A stretch of DNA of 20,002 bases from an uncultured Moraxella sp. (GTDB lineage: Bacteria > Pseudomonadota > Gammaproteobacteria > Pseudomonadales > Moraxellaceae): the NCBI GenBank assembly GCA_937975585.1, contig CALJUC010000276.1, positions 1-20,002 of the forward strand, in the 5' to 3' direction. Positions 16,671 through 20,002 of the stretch are shown piece after piece. Made by a program: the position numbers and the translations under genes. The notes under the pieces are model-generated. The model did not search any database. It was not told where the DNA came from and saw only the letters and a program-made list of their open reading frames with translations. Every line of letters begins with the position of its first letter. The first letter of the stretch is position 1.

Positions 16671-17348
16671 TTAGAATCCTGAGGTGTATTGTTCGAGCGA
16701 TGACTTTAATTCGCCTAATTTACCATGAAAAAAATGCCCCGTATCATTGATGATGTGAGTACGAATGGCAAAATCTTCACCAAATCGCTGTAGAGATGAC
16801 GGCGCGATAACCTCATCTTGTGCCCCATAAATCATAAACGTGTCTTGAGTGGGTAGCACCAGCGTGGATGTGTCATTTTTCTCAATCGATGGTGCAATCA
16901 ACGCCAAGTCGGTTAGGTGAAAGTCATCAATGCCCAAAAATGCGCCTTGTTCATCTAACAGTTGCGCCAAGCGAGCGGCAACATAACCACCAAACGAAAA
17001 GCCGCCCAACCATAATTGACGCGCATCGGTATGTTCATGAATCCATTGTAACACGGCTAGGGCATCTTCAATTTCGCCTTCGACATCGCCATAGCTACCC
17101 GTTGATTGACCGACCCCACGAAAGTTAAAGCGTACCGCATGCATACCATTATCTCGGGCAAAGCGGTACATAGTCGATACCACTTTATTCATCATGGTGC
17201 CTTCTTGTAGCGGATTTGGGTGACAAATCAGCGCCACACGGGTCACGCCATCGGCTTTTGGGTTGCCCTGTTGCCATAATGGGTCGACTTCTAGTTGACC
17301 GGCAGGGCCCTCTATTAGCTGACTGGTGGGAGAGCTTGGGTGTAACAT
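16671..17348 (-). CDS. Alpha/beta hydrolase (COG2945-like)
   Basis: 225 aa cytoplasmic serine hydrolase without a signal peptide. HPNPLQEGTMMNKVV (43-57) is the conserved oxyanion-side block of this group. The nucleophile elbow is GFSFGG with Ser118, the acid is probably Asp178 (YGAQDEV) and the base His205 in DTGHFFHG. The RFNFRGVGQSTG block (73-84) is also characteristic. The substrate is unknown. The ATG at 17348 has TGAGGT about 6 nt upstream. It is the first gene of the eight-gene minus-strand run and is coupled to zapE with only 1 nt between stop and start. Confidence 0.88.
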   Translation of the reverse strand: MLHPSSPTSQLIEGPAGQLEVDPLWQQGNPKADGVTRVALICHPNPLQEGTMMNKVVSTMYRFARDNGMHAVRFNFRGVGQSTGSYGDVEGEIEDALAVLQWIHEHTDARQLWLGGFSFGGYVAARLAQLLDEQGAFLGIDDFHLTDLALIAPSIEKNDTSTLVLPTQDTFMIYGAQDEVIAPSSLQRFGEDFAIRTHIINDTGHFFHGKLGELKSSLEQYTSGF

Positions 17349-17641
17349 GGATTACCTCAAAATTAAATCAATTTTTTTAAGTTATAAGGCGGTAATGCTA
17401 CCCAATTTTTGCAAAAATAGCTAGATTCGAATTGTATTGTTGCCCCTGTTTTGAGTTTTGTAAGGGTAATTGCCAAGACACGTTTTTTTCGGCAAACTAA
17501 TAGCATTATTTAGCCACGCTCGCGCATCATTAGGCTGCAAAATCTCATATTGGCCTGATTATCAGGACTAATATGTCATTGTAGTGGCGAAATTTGCCAC
17601 ACACTAACCCTTTACCCTTGATAGCTTTAATAGGAATCGCC
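17349..17641. promoter_or_regulatory. Divergent intergenic region with palindromes
   Basis: 293 bp between the hydrolase operon and a small lipoprotein gene. It holds a perfect palindrome CCTGAT-T-ATCAGG (17554-17566), an inverted repeat GTGGC / GCCAC with a 7-nt AT-rich centre (17584-17600) and TTGCC / GGCAA arms (17470-17474, 17491-17495). The first overlaps a possible TTGGCC (17550-17555) with TATGTC 16 bp downstream. These look like operator sites for the lipoprotein gene, but no known regulator motif was recognised. Confidence 0.4.
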
Positions 17642-18010
17642 ATGAAATCAATCAAAAAACTTGCTTATATGTTGCCTGTCGTGACGGCAGTCGGTCTAAC
17701 GGCTTGTCAAAGTACACCCTCGGCTATTCCTGTGATTGAGCGTCCAGGTAATGTGTTTGAAACGACAGGGTTGGGTAAGAGCAAGTCAATCGCCCAAACC
17801 AATGCGCTAAATTATGCCAAACAACAATGTAGCGGCTTGTCGACCCCGGTGGTATTGACAGATAGCTATAAATACAATGGTGTACTCGATGAGGGGATGG
17901 GTCGTGTGGCTGACCAGGCGATTGGTGTGCTGGGTGGTATCTTTGGTAATAAAACCAGTATCGCACGTGATGACGATTATGAATATACCATTAGCTTCCG
18001 TTGTCAGTAA
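17642..18010 (+). CDS. Small lipoprotein, unknown function
   Basis: 122 aa with a lipoprotein signal peptide: KKLAYMLPVV... then LTAC giving lipidated Cys22, followed by Gln, consistent with outer-membrane sorting. The mature part is only 101 residues. It contains a GLGKSKSIAQTNALNYAKQQC stretch (helical, ending in a second Cys), a Gly-rich segment (GVLGGIFGN) and a third Cys near the end (FRCQ). The last two Cys could form a disulfide. The 'K-S-x-AxxxALxxAxxxC' pattern resembles envelope proteins with a repeated small alpha/beta domain, but I cannot name a family. The frame extends upstream to 17594, yet the ATG at 17642 has AGGA at proper spacing and starts a textbook signal peptide. Confidence 0.75.
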   Translation: MKSIKKLAYMLPVVTAVGLTACQSTPSAIPVIERPGNVFETTGLGKSKSIAQTNALNYAKQQCSGLSTPVVLTDSYKYNGVLDEGMGRVADQAIGVLGGIFGNKTSIARDDDYEYTISFRCQ

Positions 18011-18128
18011 TTTTAGTCAAATAAATTCAGTTTAATACGTCATTTAGCTCGCTTATGTCGTCTTAAAATGAATTGATTCGACTTATAATTTGGCTATCAT
18101 AAATGGCTTCTAAAAACTGAACGCAAAT

Positions 18129-18161
18129 AAAAAAGGTTGAGCATGATGCTCAACCTTTTTT
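18129..18161. terminator. Bidirectional terminator between convergent genes
   Basis: A 14-bp perfect stem (AAAAAAGGTTGAGC / GCTCAACCTTTTTT) with a 5-nt loop lies between the lipoprotein gene (stop at 18010) and the minus-strand gene ending at 18183. The A-run and T-run on either side allow use in both directions. Confidence 0.88.
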
Positions 18162-18182
18162 GCGATTACCCGTGTAGTCGAC

Positions 18183-18653
18183 TTACAAATGCGCGTTTAG
18201 CTTCTCGATGACGGCACTGTCGCCTGAGTCCAAAATTGCTTGCTTTAGACGTGGAATCGGCTCTGCCGAGACCGGTTGGTTATCAAATAGCTTAATTAAG
18301 CGTAACTGCAACTCTGGTTCGCCTTTGGTTGCAACCAAATCCACCAATACTGGCACATCGAACGGTAAGTCAGCCGTGGTCTGTGCCATTGCAATAGCGT
18401 GATAAGCACCGTGCGCATCTTGATCGTCTAAGATACGTTGTTGAACCGCGCCATACGCTTTTTCGGTCGTGCCACCCAACACATTAATGCGGTGTAGACA
18501 ATTGAGCGCAGAGTTCGACTGATGCTCAGCAATTGCAATCAGATCAGTGGCTTGGGCTTGCAGATATTCACGTTTTTTTGCCAATTCATTCAATTGCTCA
18601 TCGGTGAGTTCAACCGCTGGTTGTAGCTGCGGGTTAAATTGAATTTCACTCAT
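18183..18653 (-). CDS. Unrecognised 156-aa protein
   Basis: Soluble, acidic and predicted mostly helical; no signal peptide or membrane segment. Residues about 17-45 (LTDEQLNELAKKREYLQAQ...) look like a helix with coiled-coil potential. A single Cys (in NCLHRINVLGG) and a conserved-looking GG follow. I recognise no domain. It appears to be a real gene: the ATG at 18653 has TTAGGA about 9 nt upstream, there is a plausible promoter, the reading frame fills the space to a strong terminator, and codon use is like that of its neighbours. It is divergent from sodC. Confidence 0.7.
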   Translation of the reverse strand: MSEIQFNPQLQPAVELTDEQLNELAKKREYLQAQATDLIAIAEHQSNSALNCLHRINVLGGTTEKAYGAVQQRILDDQDAHGAYHAIAMAQTTADLPFDVPVLVDLVATKGEPELQLRLIKLFDNQPVSAEPIPRLKQAILDSGDSAVIEKLNAHL

Positions 18654-18977
18654 TATTATTGTCCTAATTCTAAGATAACTATCGTATTAATAAGGCTAAT
18701 TTGGCAAATTTCAAGTTTGGACAGTCGTGGCGCGGTTGGTATTTCTAAGGTTTAAGCTATTGATTACGTTTAGCCATCGTTTAATTACCAATGGGTAGCA
18801 TTCTTTATCAAGCGTGTTTGTTAAAGTAACGACTAAGCCAAATTATTGAGCGTGAGAGGATTGTCTAGCATGCGAGGTAACGTGACAAGGCGATGCGAAT
18901 AATGGCTTACAGTGATGTACGTATAGATGGACGAGCACGAATAATAACGACGAACGCAAAATACAAGGAGTAAATGT
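18654..18977. other. Divergent intergenic region before sodC
   Basis: 324 bp with no credible gene. The left end holds the promoter of the 156-aa protein. For sodC, TTGTTA (18818-18823) spaced 17 bp from AATTAT (18841-18846) is a poor candidate. The sequence CGAATAAT occurs twice (near 18894 and 18939). No Fur, OxyR or SoxS-like site was recognised. Confidence 0.35.
18686..18714 (-). promoter_or_regulatory. Candidate promoter for the 156-aa protein
   Basis: On the minus strand, TTGAAA (18709-18714) is separated by 17 bp from ATTAAT (18686-18691), about 33 bp upstream of the start codon. The -35 matches five of six consensus bases, the -10 four of six. Confidence 0.4.
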
Positions 18978-19526
18978 ATGAAGCAGGATAAACGTTTAAA
19001 TTATAAAAAATTGGCGCTGGCGATATTGGGTGTAAGTGCATTGGCATTGACAGGCTGTCAACATATGCCCTTTGCCAAACAAAACCCCGCAGCACAAGCA
19101 CGGTTGATGAACACAATGAACCAAGCCCCGATGGGGACAGTATCTTTTACCCCAGTATCCAGTGGAGTGTTGATATCGGGTACGATTACTGGACTTGCAC
19201 CAAATAGCATCCATGCGATTCATGTCCATGAAAACGGTAATTGTGCGGATATGGGTAAAGCTGCCGGTGGACACTTTAACCCGATGAGCCATCAACATGG
19301 TCACCCGAATATGACCAATAGCCATGCGGGCGAGTTGCCAAATATTATGGCTAATAGTCAAGGCGTAGCAACGATTAACTTTATCAATCCAAAAATTAGT
19401 GTCACCAATGGCGCGGCTAATAGCGTGATGAATCGAGGTCTGATTGTCCATGCAAAAGCGGATGACTACCAAAGTCAGCCTGCGGGTAATGCCGGTGACC
19501 GTATTGCGTGTGCGGTAATTCGTTAA
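18978..19526 (+). CDS. sodC: Superoxide dismutase [Cu-Zn], lipoprotein type
   Basis: 182 aa. SodC disproportionates superoxide in the envelope. The signal peptide ends in LTGC, so Cys27 should be lipidated and the enzyme membrane-anchored. Copper ligands: His82 and His84 (HVHENGNC), bridging His99 (GGHFNP) and His157 (IVHAKADDY). Zinc side: His99, probably His107 and His116. The fourth zinc ligand, Asp in the usual HxGDLPN motif, is Glu119 here (HAGELPN). Cys89 and Cys178 form the expected disulfide, and Arg175 (GDRIAC) is the active-site arginine. The loop at 99-116 is unusually rich in His and Met. AAGGAG sits 7 nt before the ATG. It stands alone with a strong terminator downstream. Confidence 0.95.
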   Translation: MKQDKRLNYKKLALAILGVSALALTGCQHMPFAKQNPAAQARLMNTMNQAPMGTVSFTPVSSGVLISGTITGLAPNSIHAIHVHENGNCADMGKAAGGHFNPMSHQHGHPNMTNSHAGELPNIMANSQGVATINFINPKISVTNGAANSVMNRGLIVHAKADDYQSQPAGNAGDRIACAVIR

Positions 19527-19543
19527 TCTTAATAACACAAAAC

Positions 19544-19574
19544 AAAAAATCCCCGAATGTTGGGGATTTTTTTT
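19544..19574. terminator. Bidirectional terminator downstream of sodC
   Basis: An 11-bp stem (AAAAAATCCCC / GGGGATTTTTT) with a 7-nt loop and a T8 run lies 18 bp past the sodC stop. The A-run on the other side gives a U-tract for the convergent minus-strand gene ending at 19588. Confidence 0.88.
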
Positions 19575-19587
19575 AGTAATATAATAC

Positions 19588-20002
19588 TTAGCGACGTAGC
19601 TGACGTGACAGCTGCCACGCGGCCTCATCACGTAAATCATGGGCTCGCTTATCACTATTGGATTTACTGTCATTTAGCGATGACCATTCGGGTTTGCCAC
19701 GGGCTTTTTTGAGTAAGCTTGGCAGTTTTTCTGGTGCCCATGGTGCAAGCGTTTGGGTTGCCATGATGGTATCGGTAGCCGCATGGCCGCGATGGCGTAA
19801 TGCGTTGACCAAGTCCATTGCACGAGTGGCAAGTAGCGTCAAGGTCGCTGGGTCAATATATAAGCGCTTAACACCGCTAATCTTATCGGCAATCGCCCCT
19901 GTATTCGACAGTAAGCCACCCGCCAGACCACCTAGTGCTGTACCAAGACCCAATGATGTGCCAAGTGTGGCCGCATCGATACCCAAGCCAATCAGTGCGC
20001 CT
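19588..20002 (-). CDS. Probable DUF3482 GTPase, partial (C-terminal ~137 aa)
   Basis: The frame stays open through the right window edge, so only the 3' end of the gene is seen; a TTG at 19986 is not a convincing start because the Gly/Ala-rich pattern continues upstream (GALIGLGIDAATLG). The visible part begins with a Gly-zipper hydrophobic segment (GLGTALGGLAGGLL), typical of a membrane-inserting hairpin, then a helical region (YIDPATLTLLATRAMDLVNALRHRGHA, split here: YIDPATLTLL and ALRHRGHA) and a KKARGKPEWSSLN block near the end. This matches my recollection of the C-terminal DUF3482 domain in proteins with an N-terminal Era-like GTPase domain, which would lie outside the window. Cellular role unknown. 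A database search of the full gene would settle the family. Confidence 0.6.
   Translation of the reverse strand, partial: GALIGLGIDAATLGTSLGLGTALGGLAGGLLSNTGAIADKISGVKRLYIDPATLTLLATRAMDLVNALRHRGHAATDTIMATQTLAPWAPEKLPSLLKKARGKPEWSSLNDSKSNSDKRAHDLRDEAAWQLSRQLRR

Noticed and set aside
18996..19673. 225-aa minus-strand frame opposite sodC
   Set aside because: It covers the unmistakable sodC gene and its terminator and has no family features; it is a shadow of sodC.
1..20002. Undescribed defence, mobile or biosynthetic system
   Set aside because: I looked for transposases, integrases, toxin-antitoxin pairs, nucleases, repeat arrays, tRNA-linked insertions and compositional breaks and saw none; nearly every gene belongs to a conserved chromosomal family.

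Overview
The window reads as an ordinary chromosomal stretch of a gammaproteobacterium, most likely in the Moraxellaceae (Moraxella/Psychrobacter/Acinetobacter group). That assignment is inferred from gene content, moderate GC and the pairing of prmA with a DUF3426-type zinc-ribbon gene; no rRNA or other marker is present to prove it. Coding density is high. I see no mobile element, CRISPR array, tRNA or rRNA, and no cluster that looks like an undescribed defence or biosynthetic system.

Left part (1-4886, minus strand): a partial zinc-ribbon/DUF3426 membrane-protein gene, prmA (ribosomal protein L11 methyltransferase) and mrcB (class A penicillin-binding protein 1b). mrcB and prmA are 42 bp apart and may be co-transcribed. 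Divergent from mrcB, on the plus strand, is a CcoI/FixI-type copper P-type ATPase (4887-7535), which ends at a strong hairpin terminator.

Middle part (7619-10534): a minus-strand lipoprotein with an EF-hand-like loop, then divergently hda (regulatory inactivation of DnaA) and a secreted DUF2057 (YccT-like) protein preceded by a cluster of inverted CGGTTAC motifs.

Right-centre (10647-17348): an eight-gene co-directional minus-strand run, in transcription order alpha/beta hydrolase, zapE, PaiB-like flavin-binding protein, YdjA-like nitroreductase, gpsA, sixA, gspL, gspM. Gaps range from 1 to 75 bp, so all or much of it may be one or two operons. It combines cell division, phospholipid precursor synthesis, His-phosphatase signalling and two inner-membrane parts of the type II secretion system, which are detached from the other gsp genes.

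Right end (17642-20002): a small lipoprotein, an unrecognised 156-aa protein, a lipoprotein Cu/Zn superoxide dismutase (sodC) with a Glu in place of the usual zinc-ligand Asp, and the 3' end of a probable DUF3482 GTPase gene. Three convergent gene pairs in the window are separated by symmetrical terminators that look able to work in both directions.

The points most worth a second look are the SodC zinc-site substitution, a ~75-residue N-terminal extension on GpsA, an insertion in the actuator domain of the copper ATPase, the detached gspLM pair and several clean inverted repeats in promoter regions. None amounts to a new system.
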